DNA from: Lentzea guizhouensis
Lineage (GTDB): Bacteria > Actinomycetota > Actinomycetes > Mycobacteriales > Pseudonocardiaceae
DNA: 64,000 nt
NCBI RefSeq assembly: GCF_001701025.1
Contig: NZ_CP016793.1
Location: forward strand, 3,906,001-3,970,000
Direction: 5' to 3'
The notes beneath the pieces are model-generated. The model searched no databases. It was not told where the DNA came from and worked only from the letters and a program-made list of their open reading frames with translations. The position numbers were made by a program, and so were the translations under genes. Positions 8,038-16,991 of this stretch are shown piece after piece. Numbering within the stretch: the first letter of the stretch is position 1; each line of letters starts with the position of its first letter.

Positions 8038-9792
8038 TCAGCTCACTGTGGTGCCGTGCCTCCACAGACGGGCGTAGGTGCCGTCGGCGGCCAGTAACTC
8101 GTCATGCGTGCCCACCTCGGCCACGCGTCCGTTCGCCAGCACCACGATGCGGTCGGCGCGGGCGGCGGTGGCCAGGCGGTGGGCGACCACGAAGGTGGTG
8201 CGGGAGCCGGCCAGGTGGTCGCTGGCGGCCAGGACCGCGGACTCGGTGGACGGGTCGAGGGCGGCGGTGGCCTCGTCGAGGAGCAGGAGGTCGGGGTGGA
8301 CGAGTTCGGCGCGGGCCAGGGCGATGAGCTGGCGCTGGCCGGCGGAGAGGCGGTTGCCGCGTTCGCCGACCGGTTGGTGGAAGCCGGAGGCCAGGGTGGC
8401 GACCATGGGAAGTGCGCCCACCGAGGCGGTGGCGTCCTCGATCTCGACGCGCGTGGCGGCGGGGCGGCCGTAGGCGACGTTCTCGGCCACGTCGCCGCCG
8501 AAGAGGTGGGCTTCCTGGGGGACCACGCCGAGGCGCTGGCGGTAGGCGGAGAGGTCGTAGGTCCGGATGTCGACGCCGTCGACGAGCACCGTGCCCGAGG
8601 TGGCGTCGTAGAAGCGGGCCACCAGTTTGACCAGGGTGGACTTGCCGGCGCCCGTTTCGCCGACCAGAGCGACGGTCTCGCCGGGGCGGACGTGCAGGGA
8701 CACGTCGGCCAGCGCCGGTTCGGCGGTGCCGGGGTAGGAGAACGAGACGTTGCGGAGCTCCACCTCGCCGCGCAGGTGCGGCGGGACCGGGACCGGGGTC
8801 GCCGGGGGTGCGACGGTGGTCGGGGTGCGGAGCAGGTCGCCGATGCGGCGCAGGCCCACGCGGGCCTGCTGGTAGCCGTCGAAGACGCCGGAGAGCTGCT
8901 GCAGCGGGCTGAAGAACATGCCCAGGTACAGCAAGAACGCCAGCAGCACACCGGGGCTCATGGTGCCGGTGGCGACGCGGTGGGCGCCGGCGGCCAGTGC
9001 GATCGCCTGGGCCACGCCGGAGAGCATCGCGACGAACGGGAAGTACGTGGCGATGTAGCGCTGGGCCCGCAGGCGGGTGCGGCGGTAGGCGTCGCTGCGC
9101 TCGGCGAAGGCGTCCGCGGAGTGGCGTTCGCGGGTGTAGGCCTGGGCCACGCGCAGGCCGGAGACGTTCTCCTGCAGGTCGGCGTTCACGGCGCTGACGC
9201 GTTCGCGGGCCTCGGCGTAGGCGGCGGAGGACAGGCGCTGGAACACCACGGTCGCCACCACCAGCAACGGCAGCACGGCCAGCGCGATCAGGGCGAGCGA
9301 CGGGTCGGTCACCACCAGGGCCACCGTCACGCCGACCAGGGTCAGCAGGCTGATCACCGCGGTGACCAGGCCGGTCTGCAGGAACGTCGAGAGCGCGTCG
9401 ACGTCCGTGGTCATCCTCGTCATGATCCGGCCGGCCATCTCGCGCTCGTAGTAGTCGAGCCCGAGCCGTTGCAGGTGCGCGTAGCTGCGGACGCGCAACA
9501 GGTACAGCAGCCGCTCACCGAGCCGCGCGGCGAACAGGGTGCTGCCCGCCGTCGTCAGCCAGCCGGCCACCACGAGCCCCACGCCCAAGGCGACAGCGAG
9601 CCAGAGCGACGACTCCGCGCCACCCACCACGCCGCCGTCCACGCCGAGCCGGACCAGCGCCGGCAGCCCCATGCCGACCAACGCGTCCAGCACCACCAAC
9701 GCACCCACACCGAGCAACGCCCACCGCACCGGCCGCACCAGGCGCGCCAACCGGAACCCGGGATCGGGCGCCGTCGGGTCCTCCGTCAGCAC
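8038..9792 (-). CDS. ABC exporter half-transporter, consensus ATPase site
   Basis: A 584-residue protein with an N-terminal six-helix exporter domain (residues about 20-310) and a C-terminal ATPase. It has Walker A VGETGAGKST, signature LSAGQRQ, Walker B LLLLDEATAALD with the catalytic Glu, and the switch VAHRLATA. It forms a pair with the gene before it: the GTG start overlaps the upstream stop codon (GTGCTGA), so translation is coupled. Such pairs form heterodimeric exporters of lipids, peptides or drugs; the substrate is unknown. The open frame extends further upstream inside the partner gene, but the membrane domain begins only after this GTG. Confidence 0.88.
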   Translation of the reverse strand: MLTEDPTAPDPGFRLARLVRPVRWALLGVGALVVLDALVGMGLPALVRLGVDGGVVGGAESSLWLAVALGVGLVVAGWLTTAGSTLFAARLGERLLYLLRVRSYAHLQRLGLDYYEREMAGRIMTRMTTDVDALSTFLQTGLVTAVISLLTLVGVTVALVVTDPSLALIALAVLPLLVVATVVFQRLSSAAYAEARERVSAVNADLQENVSGLRVAQAYTRERHSADAFAERSDAYRRTRLRAQRYIATYFPFVAMLSGVAQAIALAAGAHRVATGTMSPGVLLAFLLYLGMFFSPLQQLSGVFDGYQQARVGLRRIGDLLRTPTTVAPPATPVPVPPHLRGEVELRNVSFSYPGTAEPALADVSLHVRPGETVALVGETGAGKSTLVKLVARFYDATSGTVLVDGVDIRTYDLSAYRQRLGVVPQEAHLFGGDVAENVAYGRPAATRVEIEDATASVGALPMVATLASGFHQPVGERGNRLSAGQRQLIALARAELVHPDLLLLDEATAALDPSTESAVLAASDHLAGSRTTFVVAHRLATAARADRIVVLANGRVAEVGTHDELLAADGTYARLWRHGTTVS

Positions 9793-11738
9793 CGGCTCGA
9801 CGGCCGCGGCAACGCACGCACCTGCGCCAGCAGCTCCGGCGTCGGCGGACCACCGGCGAGCGCGGACGCGGCACCTCCGCCGCCACCACGGCGACCGGAC
9901 GTGCCACCCGCACCGGCAGACGCGCCGGAAGCCGGACGGGCGTCGTCGACCAGCCGCTGGTCCAGCTCCTCCTGCGACAGCTCCGGCCACAGGTCACCGG
10001 CCGGGGCCGGCGCCGGCGACTCGATCGCCTCACCAGGACCCGCCAGCAGCTCGCGGTACAGCGCACACCGCGAGCTCAGCTCCTCGTGCGTGCCCACGTC
10101 CACCACCCGGCCCGCGTCCAGCACGGCGATCCGGTCAGCCAGTGACAGCGTGGAACGCCGGTGCGCGACCAGCAACGTCGTCCGCGACGCCGTGACCGAC
10201 GCCAGCGTCGCGTGGATCGCCGCCTCGGTCGCGTTGTCCACCGCCGACGTCGCGTCGTCCAGCACCAGGATCCGCGGATCGGACAGCAACGCCCGCGCCA
10301 GCGCGACCCGCTGCCGCTGACCACCCGACAACGTCAGCCCGCGCTCGCCGACCACCGTGTCGTACCCGTCCGGCAGCGCCTGGATGAAGTCGTGCGCCTC
10401 GGCCGCCTTCGCCGCCCGCTCGACCTCCTCCCGCGAGGCGTCGGGACGGCCGTAGGCGATGTTCGAGAACACGCTGGAGGAGAAGAGGAAAGCCTCCTCG
10501 AACACCACGCCCACCGCACCGCGCAACGACTCCAGCCGCATGGTCCGCACGTCCGCGCCGCCGACCCGCACCGTTCCCTCGTGCACGTCGTAGAAACGGG
10601 GCAGCAGCAGGGAGACCGTCGACTTGCCCGACCCCGCCGTCCCCACCAGGGCCAGCGTCTCGCCGGGCTCGACCGAGATCGAGAAGTCGCGCAGCACCGG
10701 CTCGCTGCGCGTGTACCCGAACGTCACCCCCGAGAACGACACCCCGAGCGGTCCGGACGGCACCTCACCCGGCCCGTCCGTCACGTCCGGCTGCGAGTCG
10801 ACCAGCTCGTACACCCGCTCCACGCCCGCCCGCGCGAGCTGCGCCGACACCATCAGGCTCGACAGCAACCTGGTCGGTCCCACCAGGTTCGCCACGTAGG
10901 TCGTGAACGCCAGGAACGTGCCCAGCGTGACCTGCCCGTGCAACGCCAGCCAGCCGCCCAGCCCGAGCACCCCGACCTGCCCCAGCAACGGCAGCGCCGT
11001 CACCGTCGCCAGCGGCCGCGACGACAGCCGGGCAGCGCGCATCCGTTCCGCGAACAGCGACCGCGCGTGCTTCTCCAGCCGGGCGATCTCGCGCGCCTCC
11101 TGACCGAAGCCCTTCACGACGCGCACGCCGGTGACGGTCTCCTCGACGTGCTGCGCGAGGTCCGCCGCCCGCTGCTGCGCCGACCAGGTGGCCGGGAACA
11201 ACGTCAGCCGCGTCCGCCCGGCCAGCCACGCCACCAGCGGCAGCACCACCAGCGCGACGATCGTCAGCGGGACCGACAGGTAGAGCATCGCCGCCAGCGC
11301 GGCCAGCGCGAACACGATCGTGCCCACCGCCAGCGGCACCATCATCAGCAGCGACTGCACCAGCTGCAGGTCCGTGATCGACCGGGACACGATCTGCCCG
11401 GTCCGCATCTCGTCCTGCTTCGCGCCGTCCAGCCGCTGCACCGCCGAGAACACCGACCGCCGCAGGTCGTGCTGCACGTCCAGCGCCAGCCGCCCGCCGA
11501 CGTACCGCCGCACGAACGCGGAGCCGAACGTCAGCAGCTCCAGCACCACCAGCGCGACGACCAGCATCAGCAACCGGTCGGTGCGCCCCGCCGTCGAGTC
11601 GTCGACCGCGACCTTCAGCAGCAGCGGTCCGGCCGCCTGCAGACCCACGCCGAGGACGGCGGCGACCACCGACAGCACCACCAGCCGGGGGTGCTGCCAG
11701 CAAGCCGCCACCAGTCGGCGAACCCAGCCCTGTTTCAC
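9786..11738 (-). CDS. ABC exporter half-transporter, degenerate ATPase site
   Basis: A 650-residue half-transporter with an exporter membrane domain (residues about 10-300) and an ATPase domain: Walker A VGTAGSGKST, signature LSGGQRQRVA, Walker B ILVLDDATSAVD and switch VAHRRST. The residue after the Walker B aspartate is Asp, where the catalytic Glu is expected. This is the usual asymmetry of heterodimeric exporters. A tail of about 75 residues, rich in Pro, Gly and Ala, follows the ATPase and is not part of the family core. The start is a GTG with no Shine-Dalgarno but a TAGCCT box seven bases before it, so it is probably leaderless. Confidence 0.88.
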   Translation of the reverse strand: MKQGWVRRLVAACWQHPRLVVLSVVAAVLGVGLQAAGPLLLKVAVDDSTAGRTDRLLMLVVALVVLELLTFGSAFVRRYVGGRLALDVQHDLRRSVFSAVQRLDGAKQDEMRTGQIVSRSITDLQLVQSLLMMVPLAVGTIVFALAALAAMLYLSVPLTIVALVVLPLVAWLAGRTRLTLFPATWSAQQRAADLAQHVEETVTGVRVVKGFGQEAREIARLEKHARSLFAERMRAARLSSRPLATVTALPLLGQVGVLGLGGWLALHGQVTLGTFLAFTTYVANLVGPTRLLSSLMVSAQLARAGVERVYELVDSQPDVTDGPGEVPSGPLGVSFSGVTFGYTRSEPVLRDFSISVEPGETLALVGTAGSGKSTVSLLLPRFYDVHEGTVRVGGADVRTMRLESLRGAVGVVFEEAFLFSSSVFSNIAYGRPDASREEVERAAKAAEAHDFIQALPDGYDTVVGERGLTLSGGQRQRVALARALLSDPRILVLDDATSAVDNATEAAIHATLASVTASRTTLLVAHRRSTLSLADRIAVLDAGRVVDVGTHEELSSRCALYRELLAGPGEAIESPAPAPAGDLWPELSQEELDQRLVDDARPASGASAGAGGTSGRRGGGGGAASALAGGPPTPELLAQVRALPRPSSRC

Positions 11739-11784
11739 ATCGATGAGGCTACGGACCGGGTCTGACAAAACTGATGACCGCAGG

Positions 11785-12657
11785 TCAGGTGATGTCCTTG
11801 GACTGCGTCGCCGCCCAGCCGCCCGCGAAGACGACCCCGGCCCACGCCACGAACACCAGCCCCGACCACCACCAGTCGAGCGCACCGCCCGCACCCGCGA
11901 TCGCGCGCAGCACGTCCTCGATCTCCGGCGGCACCACACCGGCCGTCGACAGGAACAGGTCGACCGCGACCGACCCGGTGAGCCCGTTGATCGACCCGTT
12001 CGGCAGGAACCCGATCACCGTCGGCACCTCGAGGTAGGCGAGCACGCCGTGCAGCACGTTCTCGATCACCAGGAAGTACAGGATCAGGATCACGACGGAC
12101 CCGGCGACGTTCGGGACCAGCGCCCCGACGCCCACGCCGAACATCGTCATCAGGATCGACGACAGCACGCAGACCAGCGTCAGCATCGCCCAGCCACCCG
12201 CGTCCGGCAGCTGCCCGGAGTCCGCGGTGATCACCACGCCGATCGCGATGAAAGCCATGATCGCGAGGCCGTAGATCGCGCCCCACAGGATGTAGACCAG
12301 CATCTTCGCCAGCATCGCGTGCATCCGCGACGGCGCGGTCAGGAACGTCGTCGTGATCGTCCGCCGCTGGATCTCACCGGACACCGCGAGCGCGCCGAAG
12401 ATCAACGGGAAGATCGTCGACACGTTGATCGCCCGCGCGATGCCGAAGAGCGAGATCTTCCACTGGTCCGGCGTCACGCCGAGGAAGTCCGACACCTCGT
12501 CCACGTCCGACGACGACGCGAGGTCGACGAAGAACTGCCCGAGCAGACCGGTCGCGAGCCCCCACCCCAGCGCCAGCACGGCGGTCGGGATCAACAGCCC
12601 CCACCAGAGCCCGGTCGTGGTCGTCTTGCGGAGCTCCGCCTGTACGAGGTTGCCCAT
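11785..12657 (-). CDS. ABC-2 type permease subunit
   Basis: A 290-residue integral membrane protein with about six transmembrane helices, a long extracytoplasmic loop after the first helix (FFVDLASSSDVDEVSDFLG), and the cytoplasmic GEIQRRTITTTFLTAPSR segment typical of ABC-2 permeases. It starts with MGNLVQAELRKTTTTGLWW. Its ATG overlaps the stop of the ATPase gene (TGATG), so the two form one transporter. Substrates of this class include antibiotics, lipids and small peptides; nothing here tells which. It ends 46 bases before the exporter gene at 11738, which has its own promoter-like box. Confidence 0.88.
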   Translation of the reverse strand: MGNLVQAELRKTTTTGLWWGLLIPTAVLALGWGLATGLLGQFFVDLASSSDVDEVSDFLGVTPDQWKISLFGIARAINVSTIFPLIFGALAVSGEIQRRTITTTFLTAPSRMHAMLAKMLVYILWGAIYGLAIMAFIAIGVVITADSGQLPDAGGWAMLTLVCVLSSILMTMFGVGVGALVPNVAGSVVILILYFLVIENVLHGVLAYLEVPTVIGFLPNGSINGLTGSVAVDLFLSTAGVVPPEIEDVLRAIAGAGGALDWWWSGLVFVAWAGVVFAGGWAATQSKDIT

Positions 12658-13616
12658 CAGGCCCAACCACCCTGTTGCTGTTGCTGCTGCTGGTACGGCG
12701 CCGGCGCGTACCCGGCGTACTGGCCACTGGTGAGCTGGAAGAACAGGCGTTCCAGGTCGACCTGCTCCTCCTGGATGCCGTAGATCGAGACGCCTGCCTG
12801 CAACGCCGCGTCCGCCACGTACTTCGCGTCCACCCCGGACACCGCGAGCCTGCCGTCCGGCAGCTGCTCGACGTGCACGCTCGCCGCGCGCAGGACGTTC
12901 GCCAGCGTGCCGACGTCCGACGGCTGCACGAGAACGCGCTTGCTCTGCGACTGCCGCAGCTTCTCCAGCGGCCCGTAGAACATCGTCTGCCCGCGCGAGA
13001 TGATCACGACCTGGTCGACGGTCTGCTCGACCTCGGCCAGCAGGTGGCTGGAGATCAGCACCGTGCGGCCCATGCGCGCGTAGGACTGCAGGAACGTCCG
13101 CAGCCACGCGATGCCCTCGGGGTCGAGACCGTTCGCCGGCTCGTCGAGCACGAGCACCTGCGGGTCGCCCAGCAGCGCGGTGGCCAGGGCCAGCCGCTGC
13201 TTCATGCCCAGCGAGAACCCGCCGACGTTGCGGTCGGCCGCCGTCGCGAGGCCGACCAGGCCGAGGACCTGGTCGGCCTGCGCGTCCGGCACGCCGATCG
13301 CCGCCGCGTACACGCGCAGGTGGCTGCGTGCTGTGCGCGACGGGTGGAAACCCTGCGCCTCCAGCACCGCGCCCACCACGCGGCCGGGCTGGCCGAGCTG
13401 GTGGAACGGCCTGCCGTTGATCGTCGCGATGCCACTGGTCGGCTTCACCAGACCCAGCAGCATCCGCAGGGTCGTCGTCTTGCCGGCGCCGTTCGGGCCG
13501 AGGAAGCCCGTCACACTGCCGGGTGACACGGTGAAGCTCAGGTTCTGCACCGCGGTCACCGAACCGAACTGCTTGGTCAGGTTCTGCACCGCGATGAGGC
13601 CGCTGCCGTCATGCAT
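12657..13616 (-). CDS. ABC-2 transporter ATPase (CcmA/DrrA class)
   Basis: A 319-residue ATPase with Walker A FLGPNGAGKTT, signature FSLGMKQRLALA, Walker B VLVLDEPANGLDPEG and the H-loop ISSHLL. The C-terminal region (residues 225-319) is the extra domain seen in DrrA-like exporters and ends in a run of seven glutamines. It partners the permease that follows with an overlapping stop/start. The ATG at 13616 was chosen because the conserved domain starts right after it (GLIAVQNLTKQFG), with GGCAGGA upstream. The two small genes upstream are on the same strand and only 20 bases away, so all four may be one operon. Confidence 0.9.
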   Translation of the reverse strand: MHDGSGLIAVQNLTKQFGSVTAVQNLSFTVSPGSVTGFLGPNGAGKTTTLRMLLGLVKPTSGIATINGRPFHQLGQPGRVVGAVLEAQGFHPSRTARSHLRVYAAAIGVPDAQADQVLGLVGLATAADRNVGGFSLGMKQRLALATALLGDPQVLVLDEPANGLDPEGIAWLRTFLQSYARMGRTVLISSHLLAEVEQTVDQVVIISRGQTMFYGPLEKLRQSQSKRVLVQPSDVGTLANVLRAASVHVEQLPDGRLAVSGVDAKYVADAALQAGVSIYGIQEEQVDLERLFFQLTSGQYAGYAPAPYQQQQQQQGGWA

Positions 13617-13636
13617 GCGGCCATCCTGCCTGAAGG

Positions 13637-14077
13637 TCAGTCCGGCAACGCGTGCTTTGGACGCGACACGACGGGCGCGCGGTGCACGGCCTGCGGCGCG
13701 TCGGTCAAGATCGGCAGCTCGGCCGTCGCCTCGGCGGGAACTTCGGCCGGCACCTCGTCGGTGATACCTGATCGGGTGAACGGGTTGCGCAACGGCCTGC
13801 GGCGCTCCCGGTGCGGCACGCCCTCGCCGATGAGGTGCTGGTGCGCCATGTTCCAGACCTGACAAGGCCATCGCCGGCGCCGCAGCCAGCCGGGACAGGC
13901 CTTGCAGCGGCCGTCCTCGTCGGGCTGGTGGACCGTCAGCAGCAACCGCCAGCCGTCCGCCAGGCGGTGGATCTCCGCGCGGGCCAACGGGACCAGCGCG
14001 TCGGCCTCGCCCTGCTCGGCCACCTCGTCCAGCAGCGCCAACCGTTGCAGCACCGCGTCGCGCAGGGACTCGTCCAT
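13637..14077 (-). CDS. Hypothetical protein with CxxC-type motif
   Basis: A 146-residue protein that I cannot assign. The N-terminal 55 residues are helical and leucine-rich ([32 protein letters not shown] has heptad-like spacing). The middle has a CKACPGW motif and a basic [10 protein letters not shown] segment, which could bind a metal or nucleic acid. The C-terminal 50 residues are low-complexity Pro/Glu/Ala. The ATG overlaps the preceding stop (TGATG), so it is translationally coupled to the 60-residue protein before it; a GTG one codon earlier is possible. Confidence 0.65.
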   Translation of the reverse strand: MDESLRDAVLQRLALLDEVAEQGEADALVPLARAEIHRLADGWRLLLTVHQPDEDGRCKACPGWLRRRRWPCQVWNMAHQHLIGEGVPHRERRRPLRNPFTRSGITDEVPAEVPAEATAELPILTDAPQAVHRAPVVSRPKHALPD

Positions 14078-14259
14078 CACATCTTCGCCGAAGCCTGGTC
14101 GAGCAACGAGCCCAGCCGGCGCGTCTGAGTGGCGGACATCACAGCGGTCTGGCCAGGAGGCGCGACCAGCAGCACCCGGTCGTTCTCCAGCAGAACGGTC
14201 ATCGACCTGTCTCGACCGAACGGGTCGTGGCAGTGGATCCAGCCCTGTGGTTCAGCCAT
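14077..14259 (-). CDS. Small hypothetical protein (60 residues)
   Basis: A 60-residue protein starting [20 protein letters not shown], with a clear AGGGAG ribosome binding site six bases before the ATG. It reads like a compact beta-strand protein (residues 20-40 are [20 protein letters not shown]) followed by a helix. I know no function for it. Its stop codon overlaps the start of the next gene, so the two small proteins are made together, possibly as partners. Confidence 0.65.
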   Translation of the reverse strand: MAEPQGWIHCHDPFGRDRSMTVLLENDRVLLVAPPGQTAVMSATQTRRLGSLLDQASAKM

Positions 14260-14510
14260 GGAATCTCCCTTCGAGGGACACCCGACTCCGTCTTCATCGG
14301 CCGTCGCCCCTGCTCGGCGCACCGGCAGCGGGGGAATTCACTCGTTTGCTGGACGGCTTGGAGCAGGGCAATGGTCTGGTTGGGGAAACTTTTAGGTCGC
14401 GTTTCGGTGGGGGTGCTGGGCGCGCCCGTCCAAGAGCCGCTATATTTGGTCACGGCGGCCCCGCTCCCAGTGACCCCCAGGCTGGTTGAGCGCGGCCGCC
14501 CTTTACGTGG

Positions 14511-14556
14511 CGGGCCCTGGTGTTCATCGACCTCCGGTCGATTTCACCAGGGCCCG
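14511..14556. terminator. Nested stem-loop, terminator-like
   Basis: An outer 12-bp stem (14511-14522 with 14545-14556, CGGGCCCTGGTG) encloses an inner 7-bp stem (14526-14532 with 14536-14542, loop TCC). It lies about 130 bases upstream of the efflux gene and is not at the end of any gene on the plus strand. It may insulate the two divergent units or be a leader structure. Confidence 0.5.
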
Positions 14557-14640
14557 CAGTGCTAGTCGGGGGACACTCCCATGCCCCAGGTCTTTTCGTT
14601 TCTTTCCTCCCTCTTCATGAAACTCCTTGCGTGACCGGGC

Positions 14641-14673
14641 CTCGTACGCTGTAAGTTGCTCGTACACCGTAAG
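14641..14673 (+). promoter_or_regulatory. Tandem 15-bp direct repeats, probable TetR operator
   Basis: CTCGTACGCTGTAAG at 14641-14655 and CTCGTACACCGTAAG at 14659-14673 differ at two positions and are spaced 18 bp apart. They run up to the ribosome binding site (GGGGGAGG) of the DHA2 efflux gene. The TetR-type gene downstream at 16311 is the obvious candidate binder. Confidence 0.55.
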
Positions 14674-14685
14674 GGGGAGGTCTTC

Positions 14686-16137
14686 ATGAGTACGACCACG
14701 TCGGAAACCGTCGGCGTGCACCCGCACCCGCAGCGCTGGGCCGTGCTCGGCGTGCTGTGCCTGTCCGTGATGGTCGTGGTGCTGGACAACACCGTCCTGA
14801 ACGTGGCGATCCCGTCGATCTCCACGGGCCTGGGCGCGAGCACCGCCGACATCCAGTGGATGATCAACGCCTACTCGCTGGCGCTGGCCGGTCTGCTGCT
14901 CACGACGGGTTCGCTGAGCGACCGGTTCGGCCGCAAGAAGGCGTTGCTGGGCGGCTTGGCCCTGTTCGGCGTGGGAAGCGCCGCGGCGGCCTACGCGGGC
15001 TCGTCGGAGGCGCTGATCGCGGCGCGCGGGTTCATGGGCGTCGGGGCGGCGCTGTTGATGCCGGGCACGCTCGCCGTGTTGATGCAGCTGTTCGACGACA
15101 AAGAACGCCCGAAGGCCATCGGCATCTGGGCCGCCGTCAGCAGCCTCGGCTTCGCGGCCGGGCCGGTGGTCGGTGGCGCGCTGATCAAGCACTTCTGGTG
15201 GGGCTCGGTGTTCCTGATCAACGTGCCGGTGGCGCTGCTGGCGATCGCGGCGGTGGCGTTCCTGGTGCCGGAGTCGAAGGACCCGACCGTGCGCAGGCCG
15301 GACGTGCTGGGCTCGGTCCTGTCGATCATCGGCATGGTCTCGCTGGTGTACGCGGTGATCTCGGTGCCGGAGAACGGGTTCGGCTCGCTCGAGTTCGGCG
15401 TGCCGCTCGCACTGGGGCTGGTCTCGATGACCGCGTTCGCCTGGTGGGAACGACGCACCGCGGACCCGATGCTGGACCTCGGGTTCTTCGCCGACCGCCG
15501 GTTCACCGGTGCGGTGGCCTCTGGCGTGCTGGCCGCGTTCGGCATGGCGGGCTCGCTCTTCCTGCTGACGCAACACCTCCAGGGCGTGCTCGGCTACAGC
15601 CCGCTGGAGGCCGGGCTGCGCGTCGCCCCGATGGCGATCGCGTTGCTCGTCACCAGCAACACCCTGGGCCAGCTCGTGCTGAAGCTGGGCGCGAGCAAGG
15701 CGATGCTGCTCGGCATGACGATCGTCGCGGGCGGCGTCGTGCTGCTCTCGATCGGCACCACCTACCCGCCCACGCTGGCCGGCCTGGTCCTGATCGGCGT
15801 CGGAGTCGGTGTGGCCCAACCGGTCGCGGTCAACGCGCTGATGGGTGCGATCCCACCGGAACGGGCCGGGATCGCGTCCGGGCTGTCGTCGACGCTGACC
15901 GAGCTGGGGTCGTCGTTCGGCATCGCGATCCTCGGTGCGCTGCTGTCCGCGCGGTTCGTCGCCGCGCTGCCGGACGGGGTGCCGGGGCGGTCGTTGTCGG
16001 AGGCGCTGCACAGCGGCGCGGACATCACGGTGGTGCGCGACGCGTTCTCGTCGGGGATGAGCGTGAGCCTGGTGGTCGGTGCCGTGTCGGTGTTCCTGGG
16101 AGGTGTAGCGGCGAGCGTGCTGCTCCGGCGTGCTTAG
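14686..16137 (+). CDS. MFS drug-efflux transporter, DHA2 (EmrB/QacA) family
   Basis: A 483-residue proton-coupled exporter with about 14 transmembrane helices. Motif A is SDRFGRKKALLGG after helix 2, and motif D1 is at VLDNTVLNVAIPSI in helix 1, as in QacA/EmrB pumps. It would export hydrophobic cations, dyes or antibiotics from the cytoplasm. A strong GGGGGAGG ribosome binding site precedes the ATG, and tandem repeats overlap the promoter region. A TetR regulator lies downstream on the same strand, separated by a large stem-loop. The arrangement is a standard drug-inducible efflux unit; the inducer is unknown. Confidence 0.93.
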   Translation: MSTTTSETVGVHPHPQRWAVLGVLCLSVMVVVLDNTVLNVAIPSISTGLGASTADIQWMINAYSLALAGLLLTTGSLSDRFGRKKALLGGLALFGVGSAAAAYAGSSEALIAARGFMGVGAALLMPGTLAVLMQLFDDKERPKAIGIWAAVSSLGFAAGPVVGGALIKHFWWGSVFLINVPVALLAIAAVAFLVPESKDPTVRRPDVLGSVLSIIGMVSLVYAVISVPENGFGSLEFGVPLALGLVSMTAFAWWERRTADPMLDLGFFADRRFTGAVASGVLAAFGMAGSLFLLTQHLQGVLGYSPLEAGLRVAPMAIALLVTSNTLGQLVLKLGASKAMLLGMTIVAGGVVLLSIGTTYPPTLAGLVLIGVGVGVAQPVAVNALMGAIPPERAGIASGLSSTLTELGSSFGIAILGALLSARFVAALPDGVPGRSLSEALHSGADITVVRDAFSSGMSVSLVVGAVSVFLGGVAASVLLRRA

Positions 16138-16190
16138 TGCGGTGACCACGATCTTCACCGTGTTTCCCGACGCTCAGCAGGGCACCTCGC

Positions 16191-16243
16191 GGGGCCGGCC
16201 CCACGCCCCCATACGCCCAGTATGAGGACGTGGGGCCGGCCCC
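16191..16243 (+). terminator. Large stem-loop after the DHA2 efflux gene
   Basis: A perfect 15-bp stem (16191-16205 with 16229-16243, core GGGGCCGGCCCC) encloses a second 5-bp stem CATAC/GTATG (16210-16214 with 16220-16224). It lies 54 bases after the efflux stop codon and before the TetR gene. Confidence 0.8.
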
Positions 16244-16310
16244 ACGATGCACCCGTCTGACCGCCGGGAAACGCGGCAGAGGTTCGTGGTCACCGCACTA
16301 GGATCGAGCC

Positions 16311-16991
16311 GTGGACAGCGTGTGGTTCAGCAAACCCAGGCCCAGCAGCGGCCAGCCCCTCGGCCTGAGCCGGGAGGGCATCGTCCGCAAGGCGATGGAG
16401 ATGCTGGACGAGCACGGCCTGGCCAAGCTGTCCATGCGCAAGCTCGCCGCCGAGCTCGGCGCGGCACCGATGTCGTTGTACTGGCACGTGCCGACCAAGG
16501 ACGCGCTGATCGAGCTGTGCCTGGACGAGATCTACGGCGAGTTCCCCCGGCCCGCACCGGGCGCCGAGTGGGAACCCGCGCTGCGCGAGATGATGCACAC
16601 GATGCGTCATCTCGCGCTCAAGCACCCCTGGTGGGTGCGCGGCATCGGTGAGTACACCACCATCGGCCCCAACGCCGTCGCGATGGCCGACGCCATGCTC
16701 GAACCCATGCAGGCGGCCGGCCTGTCGATGGTCCAGGCGTCGCAGGCGATGTCGACGGTGTCGAGCTACGTCGTCGGCTACGCGACGGCGGAGGCGAACT
16801 TCCGCAGCCGCGGCGGCCTCGACGAGCCGCCGCCGGACCTCGGGAAGATCGCGGACCTGTACCGGGAGAAGCACCCCCGCTACATCGAGATGCTGGACCA
16901 GCAGGAGCTGTGGACGCTGGAGGGGCAGTTCGAGTTCGGGCTGGACTGCGTGATCGACGGGATCAAGTCGCGGGTGGCCGCGCTGCGATGA
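16311..16991 (+). CDS. TetR family transcriptional regulator (tetracycline-repressor-type C-domain)
   Basis: A 226-residue regulator. Residues 20-70 form the helix-turn-helix domain (GIVRKAMEMLDEHGLAKLSMRKLAAELGAAPMSLYWHVPTKDAL), split here only for description. The C-terminal ligand domain resembles TetR_C. The GTG start has no Shine-Dalgarno but a TAGGAT box six bases before it, so it is probably leaderless. It probably represses the DHA2 pump upstream, whose promoter carries tandem repeats. Its last 29 bases overlap the end of the convergent NB-ARC gene. Confidence 0.9.
   Translation: MDSVWFSKPRPSSGQPLGLSREGIVRKAMEMLDEHGLAKLSMRKLAAELGAAPMSLYWHVPTKDALIELCLDEIYGEFPRPAPGAEWEPALREMMHTMRHLALKHPWWVRGIGEYTTIGPNAVAMADAMLEPMQAAGLSMVQASQAMSTVSSYVVGYATAEANFRSRGGLDEPPPDLGKIADLYREKHPRYIEMLDQQELWTLEGQFEFGLDCVIDGIKSRVAALR

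Larger units (their letters stand above)
14260..14685. other. 426-bp divergent intergenic region
   Basis: This holds no gene. It separates the minus-strand small-protein operon from the plus-strand DHA2 efflux gene and contains the two-tier stem-loop at 14511-14556 and the tandem repeats at 14641-14673. On the minus strand a TATAGC at about 14447-14452 is a candidate -10 for the small-protein operon. I see nothing else in it. Confidence 0.5.

Noticed and set aside
8104..11765. Long plus-strand frames of 738 and 534 codons
   Set aside because: They lie opposite the two ABC exporter genes and have low-complexity Arg/Gln/His/Gly-rich translations. They are shadows.
12663..12690. A microsatellite-like CTG/TTG run
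   Set aside because: It encodes the poly-glutamine C-terminus of the ABC ATPase; noted there, not a separate element.
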